From: Elainella saxicola E1
Lineage (GTDB): Bacteria; Cyanobacteriota; Cyanobacteriia; Elainellales; Elainellaceae
DNA: 39,794 nucleotides
Assembly (NCBI GenBank): GCA_002796835.1
Contig: LUGL01000048.1
Coordinates: 12,118 to 51,911, forward strand
Direction of reading: 5' to 3'
Translations under genes and position numbers: made by a program
Shown here: positions 9,287-17,889 of the stretch, piece after piece
Numbering within the stretch: position 1 is the first letter of the stretch
Layout: each line of letters starts with the position of its first letter
The notes under the pieces: generated by a model
What the model saw: the letters and a program-made list of their open reading frames with translations, nothing else
Told to the model about the DNA's origin: nothing
Database searches by the model: none

Positions 9287-9736
9287 CTAGGATTCCCTTT
9301 GGTTTGGGTGGATTCGTCTCATTTCGATATGCGGAATCCCAGCCTCATAAAATTCATCACCTTGTGATTTAAATCCTAGCCTTGAATAGAAAGAAATGAC
9401 ATATCTTTGGGCATGAATTTTGCTTTCTGCAACATTTTGTTGATCTAAATAATCCATAATTGCCAGCATCATTTTCTGACCAATCCCTTGACCGCGATAA
9501 GCAGCTAAAACTGCTACTCGCTCAATTTTGGCAAGCTGATTCGTCAAAAAGCGAATACGAGCGGTGCCGATCGGCTGTTGATCCAGATAGGCGACGAGAT
9601 GTTGGGCTCGATCATCCTGTCCATCAAAGTCAAGTTCTGCTGCAACGCCTTGCTCAATTTGAAACACCGCAGCGCGCACAAATTGAATGTCAGCCATTGC
9701 GGTAGCGTAGTCTACAATTTTGAGCGTTAGATCGGC
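9287..9736 (-). CDS. GNAT family N-acetyltransferase
   Basis: This 149-residue protein has a GNAT fold of the ElaA/YjcF type. Motif A, which holds the acetyl-CoA pyrophosphate, reads VAVLAAYRGQGIGQKMM near residues 74-90. It is preceded by GTARIRFL on strand 4. The downstream HAQRYVISFYSRLGFKSQG is the usual strand 6 to helix 4 segment, with FYSRLGF lining the acetyl site. Such enzymes acetylate small amines or protein N-termini using acetyl-CoA; the acceptor cannot be predicted. I chose the ATG at 9736 over a TTG at 9748, though neither has a good Shine-Dalgarno. The 3' end overlaps the third copy of the TTTGGGTGGA repeat. It stands alone. Confidence 0.85.
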   Translation of the reverse strand, partial: ADLTLKIVDYATAMADIQFVRAAVFQIEQGVAAELDFDGQDDRAQHLVAYLDQQPIGTARIRFLTNQLAKIERVAVLAAYRGQGIGQKMMLAIMDYLDQQNVAESKIHAQRYVISFYSRLGFKSQGDEFYEAGIPHIEMRRIHPNQRES

Positions 9737-9996
9737 CATGACGAGCAAAGCAGGATTCTAAAGGATCAGCGCCATTATGCATCTCTAACTGCGATGGCTG
9801 CAATCAACTAACCTGTGGCCAGCTGAAATCGCAATATTTGATGGAATGTTATACACAATACAAAATAAATAGGATGAAGAAGACTATTGGCTAGGCTTCC
9901 ACATCCCATTCATGACAAATTGAATTGTGGTTGGTTGGATTAGTAGGAATTGGGTTGTCAGCGACTGCTGATCTCATCCAAAATTCCCGGCGATCG

Positions 9997-10533
9997 CTAA
10001 ATTTGATGATCCGCACGGCAGGTCGTCAACACTTGTTGATCCACTTCCGTTAATGTATCCAAACGATGATAACCTTCTAATCCTACCGGCAATGTTGTCT
10101 CACCCGTCGCCTGAGCAATTGAGCCTTCAGTCTGCAAAGCAACATCATAGGGATGGCGGGTTTGTTCGTAGCTGTCAATCACCGTGAGGGCTAACTTATC
10201 CGATTCTACGTTGCCATAGAAGCAATCAAAGGAAGAGCGAGGCATGTAAAAACCGCCGACCACTTTGCCTTGATTCACTTCAAAGACTAAATATTCAGAA
10301 CCAATTTGATTGGGCTCAGTTGATTGACCGTAAACGTAAACTCCATCGGTCAGGGAAACATCATTATTCGGCAAATCTGCACCAGAGAGATCCGCTGCTT
10401 TGGAACTTGCGATCGGCATCATCACCGAACCTGCAGCTAATCCAGCAGTGAGCAACAATCCGGCGATCGATTTTTCAACGGGTTTGACTAGAGAACGCCA
10501 CGGCAAAGATACACGCTTCTGAGAATTAAACAC
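9997..10533 (-). CDS. Secreted protein of unknown function
   Basis: I do not recognise the family. From the GTG at 10533 the product has 178 residues. It begins with a basic segment and a hydrophobic signal-peptide core (about 24-40, IAGLLLTAGLAAGSVMM) and a likely cleavage after a small-residue run near SKAAD. The mature part (about 130 residues) is acidic and beta-rich in appearance. It includes LTDGVYVYGQSTEPNQIG, YLVFEVNQGKVVGGFYMP and a short Cys-containing stretch, FDCFYG. GTG is preferred because a GGGGGGA lies about seven bases upstream. The TTG at 10569 lacks such a site. The pattern of a short exported domain with 'VVGGFYMPRSSF' recurs in cyanobacterial unknowns as I recall, so it is probably lineage-specific. 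No functional partner is adjacent. Confidence 0.72.
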   Translation of the reverse strand: MFNSQKRVSLPWRSLVKPVEKSIAGLLLTAGLAAGSVMMPIASSKAADLSGADLPNNDVSLTDGVYVYGQSTEPNQIGSEYLVFEVNQGKVVGGFYMPRSSFDCFYGNVESDKLALTVIDSYEQTRHPYDVALQTEGSIAQATGETTLPVGLEGYHRLDTLTEVDQQVLTTCRADHQI

Positions 10534-10979
10534 CGCAGTTTCCCCCCCTTTTTTGCTAAAAACGACCAATTAAACAAGAAAAAGACAAAAACAGAATCTA
10601 TAACTTTCACTCTACTGGAGAGATCGTTCCTGCCGATGAAGATAAGAGAAAGACTTTACACACTTGTGCAACATATCGTTGCAATGAGGTTAGATTGTCC
10701 TATCATTCATCTGGCTGAAATCAACTACAACGCCGTCCTGACTGATTCCAGAAAAGTTATTGCAATTTTTTGAGTTCCAGTGAGAAAAGTTAAGCGCCTG
10801 GTTTATCGTTTACCTTCAATTCAGCGTAGTGGAGTCAGGGGGAGGCCCACATCAACCATTCGGGTCATCCATTAGCTTCAACTTGAGGCAGATCCCAGAA
10901 AGCAGAAAAGGATTAAAGGCAGCATCACAGCCAACCCTTAATCCTCAAAGCCTAAAATTCAGAACTAGAATTGCTGCGG
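10534..10979. other. Intergenic stretch holding the PucC terminator candidate
   Basis: About 446 bases separate the secreted-protein gene from the PucC gene. Apart from the hairpin at 10910-10944, described separately, I see no gene. The frame 10829-11014 lacks a ribosome site and runs into the PucC 3' end. The promoter of the secreted-protein gene should lie near 10560-10680, but no clear -35/-10 pair was found there. Confidence 0.45.
10900..10944 (-). terminator. Probable rho-independent terminator after the PucC gene
   Basis: On the minus strand, GGATTAAGG (10944-10936) can pair with CCTTTAATCC (10919-10910) with one bulged base and a loop of about 16 bases. TTTTCTG follows directly. It lies about 36 bases past the PucC stop codon. 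The T-run is short, so efficiency is uncertain. Confidence 0.5.
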
Positions 10980-12425
10980 CTAATCCAACTCACCCTCCAT
11001 CACAGCCGCAATAGCTGCCTTCGTGTTCGATCGAAATTCACCGACATTGACTCGGCCCAGCAACCAGACTGCCGCAATCATGCCGATCGACTGCAGCGCA
11101 AAGACCAGGCCATAGGCCAAGATCAAATTGGTAAACAGCAGCTTACCGAGATCCAGCACTGCGCCACCCAGCACCGTGGCAATGGCCCGAGCCAGCGCCT
11201 GTGCCAGTCCCCAAGCGCCAATAAAAGTGCCTGCGGTTTCGGCTGCTGTCAGATCCAGCATTAGACTGATTGCCCCGGTTGTCGTGACGCCGGAAGCAAA
11301 GCCGAACAGCAGTAAGCCATATTGCAGCAGCTTGGGATTGGCCGTAAAGCCAGTGAGAATCACCAGAATTAGGCAGAAGGCTACCAAAATGCAGCCTAAC
11401 CGAGCCGTCTGTTTTTTGCCCAAGCGCGGCACGATCGCAAATCCGGTCAAACTAATCCCCAACAGCGTACCTGTGCCCCAAAAGGCATTCAGCTTCGTGG
11501 TATCAGAAACGCACATGCCAAAAACCTGACCGCCATAGGATTCCATCACCGCATCCTGCATAAATAGACTGATCGTCATAAACAGCAGAAATGTGAAAAA
11601 CAAACCCGTTTGCGGGGAAGCCGTCAACACTCGTAAGGCCCGACCGAGCGTAATCTGGTCTTCTCGCTCCACCAGACTCGAACGATCAGTAAATCGGGAA
11701 TATTTTTTCTCGACGCCAACGGTGGCCAAGAGCGACAGCCCCAGCACGATCGCAGGCACAATCAGAAACAGTCGATCGACCGCTGCCTTGAGCAACCCTA
11801 AATCGGTTGAGCCTAATTCCTGGCAACTGCTGCCAACGGGCTGCGGCAATAGACGCGAACTTAAAATCGCTCCTACAACGATGCCGATCATCAACATTGA
11901 CCAGACCACGCCTACCGTTTTCGATCGGTTTTCTTCATCTGTGACATCGACCAGCAGAGCAGCAAAAGGGGTTGAACCTGCACTCAAAGCAATGCCATAC
12001 AGAGCGAACACTAATCCCAGCATGCCAGTCCAACCTGTAGCTTGCAGCGTCCAGCCATTCTGGGCACTGTCGCCTAACTGCCACATTACCTGAACTGCCA
12101 GAAATGCCGCCAACGAAAACAGAACTGAGCCAATCCAGATATAGCCCGTGCGATGATAGCCACGAATTGTTTTGGCGTCGGAGAGTTGACCAAACCAGAG
12201 GCGCGCTGGGGCCACAAATTGATGCATGGCGATCGTGCCAGCGGCGATCGTGGCTGGGATGGCCAGTTCTTTGATCATGACTCGATTCAAAATCCCCAGA
12301 GTCAGGACTGACATAATTCCAAGTCCCGTCTGAAACAATCCCAGACGAAACATGGTGATGAGTTTGAGGCTAGGACGCTGCGATTGGTCTACCCTAGTCC
12401 GATTAGAAGAGTCACCGATGGCCAT
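10980..12425 (-). CDS. PucC/LhaA-family (BCD) MFS transporter
   Basis: This 481-residue polytopic protein has about twelve hydrophobic segments. The PucC-type signatures are MFRLGLFQTGLGIMSVLTLGILNRVMI near the start, then APARLWFGQLSD and DVTDEENRSKTVGVVWSM. In purple bacteria, PucC/LhaA proteins help assemble bacteriochlorophyll complexes in the membrane. The cyanobacterial homologues are thought to act in chlorophyll-protein assembly or pigment handling, with the substrate unproven. The start ATG at 12425 gives the conserved N-terminal region with a 25-residue lead. The upstream same-strand neighbour, a pentapeptide lipoprotein gene 74 bases away, has no obvious link. A hairpin about 36 bases beyond the stop probably ends the transcript. 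Confidence 0.9.
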   Translation of the reverse strand: MAIGDSSNRTRVDQSQRPSLKLITMFRLGLFQTGLGIMSVLTLGILNRVMIKELAIPATIAAGTIAMHQFVAPARLWFGQLSDAKTIRGYHRTGYIWIGSVLFSLAAFLAVQVMWQLGDSAQNGWTLQATGWTGMLGLVFALYGIALSAGSTPFAALLVDVTDEENRSKTVGVVWSMLMIGIVVGAILSSRLLPQPVGSSCQELGSTDLGLLKAAVDRLFLIVPAIVLGLSLLATVGVEKKYSRFTDRSSLVEREDQITLGRALRVLTASPQTGLFFTFLLFMTISLFMQDAVMESYGGQVFGMCVSDTTKLNAFWGTGTLLGISLTGFAIVPRLGKKQTARLGCILVAFCLILVILTGFTANPKLLQYGLLLFGFASGVTTTGAISLMLDLTAAETAGTFIGAWGLAQALARAIATVLGGAVLDLGKLLFTNLILAYGLVFALQSIGMIAAVWLLGRVNVGEFRSNTKAAIAAVMEGELD

Positions 12426-12499
12426 AGAGATGAGTTTGTAAAGGGGTTAGATTAGAAAACTAAGATTGGAAAATGTTGAATTTTAAGCTTGACTCAATT

Positions 12500-12991
12500 T
12501 CATTTCTGAATTTGCCCATCCGGCAGAATAGCTCCCTTCAGGTTTGCCCCGGTCATCTTGGCTTGATCAAGCTGAGCCGAACTTAAGTCGGCATTTTCTA
12601 AATTTGCATCGGTGAGATTGGCACCTACTAAATTGGCACCACGCAGATAGGCGTTCTGTAAATTCGCGCCTTTCAAATTGGCCTGGGTCAGGTTCGATCG
12701 GCCCAAAGCTGCACTACTCAGATTGGTCCCGCTCAAATCCGCACTGCTGAGGTTCACGCTATCCATCAGTCCGCCGCTCAGATCCGCTTGGGATAACTTC
12801 GCGCCGCTGAGATTAGCGTTGTTCAGCTCTGCCTTTTGCAACTGTGCCTGGGTGAGATCTATCCCTTGCAGATCGCAATTCGGGCATTTTTTGTCAGTCA
12901 GCAGTTTGTCTTGAGGGTTGGATTTTGCGCAGCCAATCAAGAAAAGACCGCCAATCAAGGCAGTCCCCCAAATCGATAACTGAGATTTCAT
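12500..12991 (-). CDS. Pentapeptide-repeat lipoprotein
   Basis: The 163-residue product starts with a lipoprotein signal (about 1-20, GTALIGGLFLIG) and a lipobox ending at C21, so it should be acylated and anchored in a membrane. A CPNC motif at 36-39 precedes the repeats. From about 40 to 158 nearly every fifth residue is Leu with A(D/N)Lxx spacing, the right-handed quadrilateral beta-helix of pentapeptide proteins. Roughly 23 repeats are present. Cyanobacteria carry many such proteins; most have no known role, and one has been tied to manganese uptake, so no function is assigned. The combination of lipobox, CPxC and pentapeptides recurs in cyanobacterial genomes as far as I recall. It is 74 bases upstream of the PucC gene and could be co-transcribed. 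Confidence 0.9.
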   Translation of the reverse strand: MKSQLSIWGTALIGGLFLIGCAKSNPQDKLLTDKKCPNCDLQGIDLTQAQLQKAELNNANLSGAKLSQADLSGGLMDSVNLSSADLSGTNLSSAALGRSNLTQANLKGANLQNAYLRGANLVGANLTDANLENADLSSAQLDQAKMTGANLKGAILPDGQIQK

Positions 12992-13137
12992 GGTGCTTTT
13001 TGCAGATTACTTTCACCATTTTGCAGCAGCAGAACCCAAACTGAACAGTGATTTTCAGCAATTAGCGCCGTTTTGCTGCTGCTCATCTCTTAGTAGAATT
13101 TAGCAATAGTGCAATGTCCAACTGCGAAGATTGGTTA

Positions 13138-13157
13138 GGGCACAGCGTACCGTGCCC
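13138..13157. repeat. Short perfect inverted repeat downstream of gdhA
   Basis: GGGCAC-AGCGTACC-GTGCCC forms a six-base-pair stem with an eight-base loop. It lies about 43 bases beyond the gdhA stop codon. Neither side has a T-run, so it is not a convincing terminator. It resembles the dispersed GGGCAC/GTGCCC hairpins common in cyanobacterial spacers. Confidence 0.45.
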
Positions 13158-13199
13158 GTACAGAAGATTGAATTTCGCCAGTTATTTCATTTCCAGTCC

Positions 13200-14483
13200 T
13201 TAGCTGGTGTAATCATCTCGGGTGCCTTTTGCTTCGATCGCATCTGCCAACCGTTTGAGAGCATGAACATAGGCAGCCGTACGCATTGAACAAGAGAGTT
13301 CATGGGCGGTGACCCAAATTAGCTCCGTTTCGTGCGTCATTTTTGCTTGCAGCCGCTGATTTACTTCCTCCAAGCTCCAGTAATAGCCACTGCGGTTTTG
13401 CACCCATTCGAAATAGCTGACGGTCACTCCACCCGCATTCACTAAAATGTCAGGAAAGACCTGAATTCCTTTTGCTTCCAAAATCTGATCGGCGGCTGAA
13501 GTAATGGGTCCATTGGCCACCTCAAAAATAAACCGAGCCTTGATGCGATCGGCATTTTCAACCGTGATCTGATTTTCCAGAGCTGCCGGAACCAGAATAT
13601 CCACATCCAGCTCCAGCAATTCAGAATTAGTCAGGGTTTGATGATCGATCTGGCTACAAACCGTGCCTTCACAATAAACCGCCTTAATCCCCTTTGTGGA
13701 TTGTTTTAAACGAGAGAGGCTAGGAATATCCAAACCTGCTTCAGCATAAACGCCACCCTGGGAGTCGCTGACGGCCACAACTTTATATCCAGCTCTAAAC
13801 AACAATTCTGCAATCACCGAACCTGCATTGCCAAAGCCTTGAACTGCGACCGTTGTGTCTTGGGGACGGCGATCGTACTTCGGCATCAGGGTTTGAATGC
13901 TAAAGAAGGCTCCCATGGCAGTAGCGGTTTCCCGACCCAGACTGCCACCCATGGTGATCGGCTTTCCAGTTACGACCCCAGGGGTAATCTGCCGCCGAAT
14001 CGTGCTGTATTGGTCCATCATCCAGCCCATGATCATGGGATTGGTGTAGACATCGGGCGCAGGAATATCAATATCCGGACCAATAAAATCGGCAATCAAG
14101 TCAATATATCCCCGGCTCAACCGCTCCAGCTCAAATTTCGAGAGTTCCTTCGGGTTCAGCGTAATGCCGCCTTTTGCCCCGCCAAAGGGGATGTTTAAAG
14201 CTGCACATTTAAATGTCATCCAAAATGCCAGAGATTGGACCTCATCCAGCGTCACATTGGGATGGAACCGAATCCCCCCTTTGGTCGGCCCACGGCTATC
14301 GTCATAACGAACTCGATATCCCTGAAAAACCCGCAGCGATCCATTATCCATGCGGACTGGCACGGAAACTGTCAAACTTGCTTTTGGATATTTCAAGCGT
14401 TCGATCGCATCTTCGTGGATTGTGACATATTGTAAAGCTTTGTCCAGTCTTTGATTGGCATCCGACAAAAGTGTGGCTGTCAT
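13200..14483 (-). CDS. gdhA: Glutamate dehydrogenase (Glu/Leu/Phe/Val dehydrogenase family)
   Basis: This enzyme interconverts 2-oxoglutarate plus ammonium and glutamate with NAD(P)H, in the cytoplasm. The 427-residue length is that of small hexameric GDH. The substrate half contains K68 (GPTKGGIRFHP), K92 and the catalytic K104 in the signature ALNIPFGGAKGGI. The Rossmann half has GFGNAGS, followed by ADQILEAKGIQVFPDILVN and NAGGVTVSYFEW near the end. In cyanobacteria GDH is secondary to the glutamine synthetase/GOGAT route for ammonium assimilation. A perfect NtcA-type site lies 72 bases upstream, and a stem-loop abuts the Shine-Dalgarno GGGAGGA. Both suggest nitrogen-responsive control. 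Cofactor preference cannot be read with certainty. Paralogues such as leucine dehydrogenase are less likely given the length. Confidence 0.93.
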   Translation of the reverse strand: MTATLLSDANQRLDKALQYVTIHEDAIERLKYPKASLTVSVPVRMDNGSLRVFQGYRVRYDDSRGPTKGGIRFHPNVTLDEVQSLAFWMTFKCAALNIPFGGAKGGITLNPKELSKFELERLSRGYIDLIADFIGPDIDIPAPDVYTNPMIMGWMMDQYSTIRRQITPGVVTGKPITMGGSLGRETATAMGAFFSIQTLMPKYDRRPQDTTVAVQGFGNAGSVIAELLFRAGYKVVAVSDSQGGVYAEAGLDIPSLSRLKQSTKGIKAVYCEGTVCSQIDHQTLTNSELLELDVDILVPAALENQITVENADRIKARFIFEVANGPITSAADQILEAKGIQVFPDILVNAGGVTVSYFEWVQNRSGYYWSLEEVNQRLQAKMTHETELIWVTAHELSCSMRTAAYVHALKRLADAIEAKGTRDDYTS

Positions 14484-14502
14484 AGGTTAAATTTCCTCCC
14501 GA

Positions 14503-14530
14503 CCAGACCTGAGTGAAGAGAATGGTCTGG
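14503..14530 (-). promoter_or_regulatory. Leader stem-loop next to the gdhA ribosome-binding site
   Basis: On the gdhA strand, CCAGACC and GGTCTGG form a perfect seven-base-pair stem with a 14-base loop. The stem ends two bases before GGGAGGA, the likely Shine-Dalgarno. This placement could affect translation or stabilise the mRNA. The same palindrome could instead be a protein operator in the DNA. Both options are inference. Confidence 0.45.
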
Positions 14531-14554
14531 CTTTTCACTTGCCTCTATTAAACT

Positions 14555-14568
14555 GTATCAAAAGATAC
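14555..14568 (-). promoter_or_regulatory. NtcA-type binding site upstream of gdhA
   Basis: The palindrome GTA-N8-TAC is matched exactly (GTATCAAAAGATAC) and extends to TGTATC/GATACA half-sites. GTA-N8-TAC is the established NtcA consensus, the CRP-family nitrogen regulator of cyanobacteria that senses 2-oxoglutarate. It sits 72 bases before the gdhA ATG. The -10-like TTTAAT (14552-14547) follows directly. The 22-base spacing to a -10 typical of NtcA-activated promoters is therefore not obvious, and repression is possible. Confidence 0.65.
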
Positions 14569-15019
14569 AAAATTTGGCAATGTAACGTAAAAAATATAAT
14601 TATTAAACTGACTTTACAATATCTCAGGTTAAGCGTCGGTAACAATAGGGTGTAGGGTAAAGAATATGAGGGATCGCTTCACCTTCTGCTTGCTCACTTC
14701 CAGTCGCCATGACTGATGCTGGCTCTTGGAGGATCTGGTTTTTCGGGTGTTTTCCTCATTCATGAATTCAGCTTCGATCGCTTGATTCTCAAGGTCAGGG
14801 CCGTTGCTGATTTCTTGCTCAGTTCCTCCTTGCCCCAAGTATTGATGCAGCTAGGCGTTGGAGTAGGCGCACAGCGTTTACCTCAATGCCTTTCATTCAA
14901 AAGAACGTTACTAAAGACATGTGCTCGAAGTCGTGCCCTGTAGCTTATAGTCTGCATTTAACGCTTTTTGCTTGGGATTGAGTTTTGTCGATTCACCTCT
15001 CACCGCTCCTCTATCGTCC
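14569..15019. other. Divergent spacer between gdhA and the ATPase gene
   Basis: About 450 bases without a supported gene lie between the NtcA site and the ATPase start. Frames at 14629-14838 (minus) and 14716-14943 (plus) overlap each other. Neither has a ribosome site or known motif. An AT-rich segment around 14577-14606 could hold upstream promoter elements of gdhA. No clear promoter for the ATPase gene was found. Confidence 0.4.
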
Positions 15020-17878
15020 ATGACCCCCAATTTGCAACCCAATCTGGCTACCCTTTGGCATACGTCTGACGCTCATCGCGCCTTGGAGTTATTGCAGAGC
15101 GATCGACAAGTCGGGCTGACTTCATCCCAAGTCAAAGAACGTCAGCAGCAGTATGGTTTGAATGAGCTGCAAGAGACAGGAGGCCGCAGCACTTGGGCGA
15201 TCTTGTTCGATCAGTTCAAGAACGTCATGCTGGTGATGCTGATTGCGGTAGCAATTATTTCAGGCGTGCTGGACTTTCTGGACTGGCGAGCGGGTGAACT
15301 TGCTGCCGGGGATGTGCCGTTTAAAGATACGGTGGCGATTTTGGCGATCGTCATACTTAACGGCATTTTAGGTTACGTTCAAGAAAGTCGGGCTGAGAAA
15401 GCGCTTGCAGCACTCAAATCCCTCGCGTCTCCCCGTGTCCGTGTCTTGCGAGAAGGCAGGGTCAGTGAAATTAACGCGCAGGAGCTCGTGCCGGGAGATG
15501 TGATGTTTTTAGAGGCCGGGGTGCAGATTGCTGCCGATGGCCGGTTACTGGAAGCAGTCAATTTACAAGTGCGAGAAGCGGCACTGACGGGTGAAGCTCA
15601 TGCCGTTACTAAACAAATGGAGCAGCCCCTTGCAGAAGATACTTCTGTGGGCGATCGCACCAACATGGTGTTTCAAGGCACAGAAGTCGTGCAGGGACGG
15701 GGCACAGTCCTGGTTACCAACACAGGCATGCAGACCGAATTGGGCAAAATTGCCTCGCTCTTACAAGAGGTAGAAACCGAGCCAACCCCACTGCAACAAC
15801 GCATGGATCATCTCAGCCAAGTGCTGGTTTATGGCTCCCTGGTGCTGGTGGCGATCGTGGTGATTGGTGGCCTGATCCTGTCAGGATTAGAAAGTTTACG
15901 AGAACTGCTGGAAGTGTCGCTGAGTATGGCGGTTGCCGTTGTGCCAGAAGGCTTGCCTGCTGTTATTACCGTGACTTTGGCGCTTGGCACTCAACGCATG
16001 GTGCGACGACGTGCCCTGATCCGCCGCCTACCCGCCGTAGAAACCCTGGGTTCTGTCACGACGATCTGCTCAGACAAAACAGGCACCTTGACTCAAAACA
16101 AAATGGTGGTGCAATCGCTCCATCCCGGCTTTACCAGCATCCACGTTACCGGGGATGGCTATGTGCCAGAAGGAGATTTTCTCCATGCAGAAAGTCATGT
16201 CCCGATCGCCAACGATCATCCCGATCTGCAAGCGCTGCTGCTGGCCAGCGTGCTCTGCAATGATGCGGCACTGCAAAAAGAGCATGGAGAATGGGCGATT
16301 TGGGGCGATCCAACCGAAGGGGCACTCTTGGTGGTGGGCGCAAAAGCTGGGATCGATCGCAACCAGTGGTCCTATCGGCTCTCGCGAATTCATGAGATTC
16401 CTTTTTCGTCTGAGCGCAAACGCATGAGCGTGGTTGTGAGCCGCAGCGCTACTACAAATGGCAAAGAACCACATGAATTCAGCGAGGCCGATCTGCCTTT
16501 TGCTAGCTGTGTCACTCCCTGGTTGCTCTGCTGCAAAGGCTCACCCGAATTAGTGCTAGAGCATTGCACAGAGATACAAAATCAAGGCCGAGTTCAATCA
16601 CTGCATCCAGACCATCGCAGTCAGATTTTGACTCAAAACAATTTGTTGGCCGGTCGTGGCTTACGAGTCTTGGGATTAGCCTATAAATCCCTGTCCTCTG
16701 CCCCAAATTCAGAATCAGCAGAAACGCCCGAGCAGCAAATGGTTTGGCTGGGTCTGGTGAGTATGCTGGATGCACCGCGTCCGGAAGTGCGTGAGGCCGT
16801 AGCGCGATGTCGATCGGCAGGAATTCGACCCGTGATGATTACAGGCGATCACCAACTCACGGCTCAAGCGATCGCTGAAGATTTGGGGATTGCCAGTGCT
16901 GGAGATGAAGTATTAACGGGCCGCGAGCTGGAAAAGCTGAGTCTGGAAGAATTGCAAACCCATGTCGATCGCGTTAGCATTTATGCTCGCGTTGCCCCAG
17001 AACATAAATTACGGATCGTGCAGGCATTACAACGGCAAAACAAGATTGTGGCGATGACGGGGGATGGCGTGAATGATGCCCCTGCCTTGAAACAGGCCGA
17101 TATTGGTATCGCCATGGGCATTACGGGTACAGATGTCAGTAAAGAAGCCAGCGATATGGTGTTGCTGGATGACAACTTTGCCACGATCGTCTCGGCAGTC
17201 GAAGAAGGACGGGTGGTTTACACCAACATTCGACGGTTTATCAAATATATTTTGGGTTCTAACATTGGGGAAGTATTAACCATTGCCGCTTCACCAATAC
17301 TGATCAGCTCCGCAGGCGTCCCGCTTACCCCTTTACAAATTCTCTGGATGAATCTGGTCACCGATGGACTACCGGCCCTAGCCCTTGCGGTTGAACCGGG
17401 CGAACCGAACGTGATGAAACGGCCCCCCCATGACCCCAGTGAAAGTATCTTCGCGCGCGGTTTGGGTTGGTATATGATCCGCATTGGTATTGTATTGGCC
17501 ACAATTACGATCGCCCTGATGGTTTGGAGTTATCCATACACGCAGCAAAGCGGCGACCCAGAACGCTGGAAGACGATGATTTTTACAACACTCTGTTTGG
17601 CACAAATGGGACATGCGATGGCGATCCGTTCCAATTCCCGTCTCACGATCGAACTCAATCCATTCTCCAACCCATTCTTGTTAATGGCCGTGAGTCTGAC
17701 GACCGTCCTACAGCTCATGTTGATTTATGTGCCGCCCTTACGGGAGTTTTTTGGCACCCATTTTCTCAACGCAACGGAACTGGGCGTTTGTTTAGGCACC
17801 AGCATGCTGATGTTCGTCTGGGTCGAATTCGAAAAATTCTTCTATCGCCTGTATCAGCGCCGTCGTGCTCGTCCATAA
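15020..17878 (+). CDS. P-type cation-transporting ATPase (P2A/Ca2+-like)
   Basis: This 952-residue P-type ATPase pumps cations across a membrane using an aspartyl-phosphate intermediate. In order it has an N-terminal cation-ATPase domain, TM1-2, an actuator domain, and the TM4 signature [20 protein letters not shown]. The phosphorylation loop is SDKTGTLTQ with D352, followed by a nucleotide domain and the hinge [13 protein letters not shown] near 680. Six C-terminal helices end the protein. The actuator loop reads TGEA at about 190-193 instead of the commoner TGES. PEGLP in TM4 points to the Ca2+/Mn2+ or Na+/H+ groups; the ion is not decided. I chose the ATG at 15020; a TTG 48 bases earlier is possible, and neither has a strong Shine-Dalgarno. 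recF begins 11 bases after its stop. Confidence 0.93.
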   Translation: MTPNLQPNLATLWHTSDAHRALELLQSDRQVGLTSSQVKERQQQYGLNELQETGGRSTWAILFDQFKNVMLVMLIAVAIISGVLDFLDWRAGELAAGDVPFKDTVAILAIVILNGILGYVQESRAEKALAALKSLASPRVRVLREGRVSEINAQELVPGDVMFLEAGVQIAADGRLLEAVNLQVREAALTGEAHAVTKQMEQPLAEDTSVGDRTNMVFQGTEVVQGRGTVLVTNTGMQTELGKIASLLQEVETEPTPLQQRMDHLSQVLVYGSLVLVAIVVIGGLILSGLESLRELLEVSLSMAVAVVPEGLPAVITVTLALGTQRMVRRRALIRRLPAVETLGSVTTICSDKTGTLTQNKMVVQSLHPGFTSIHVTGDGYVPEGDFLHAESHVPIANDHPDLQALLLASVLCNDAALQKEHGEWAIWGDPTEGALLVVGAKAGIDRNQWSYRLSRIHEIPFSSERKRMSVVVSRSATTNGKEPHEFSEADLPFASCVTPWLLCCKGSPELVLEHCTEIQNQGRVQSLHPDHRSQILTQNNLLAGRGLRVLGLAYKSLSSAPNSESAETPEQQMVWLGLVSMLDAPRPEVREAVARCRSAGIRPVMITGDHQLTAQAIAEDLGIASAGDEVLTGRELEKLSLEELQTHVDRVSIYARVAPEHKLRIVQALQRQNKIVAMTGDGVNDAPALKQADIGIAMGITGTDVSKEASDMVLLDDNFATIVSAVEEGRVVYTNIRRFIKYILGSNIGEVLTIAASPILISSAGVPLTPLQILWMNLVTDGLPALALAVEPGEPNVMKRPPHDPSESIFARGLGWYMIRIGIVLATITIALMVWSYPYTQQSGDPERWKTMIFTTLCLAQMGHAMAIRSNSRLTIELNPFSNPFLLMAVSLTTVLQLMLIYVPPLREFFGTHFLNATELGVCLGTSMLMFVWVEFEKFFYRLYQRRRARP

Positions 17879-17889
17879 ACTAAGGTTTC

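Noticed and set aside
10829-11014. 61-codon plus-strand frame
   Set aside because: It runs into the 3' end of the PucC gene, has no ribosome site and no motif.
14629-14943. Two overlapping frames (minus 14629-14838, plus 14716-14943)
   Set aside because: They oppose each other, lack ribosome sites and show no domain signal.
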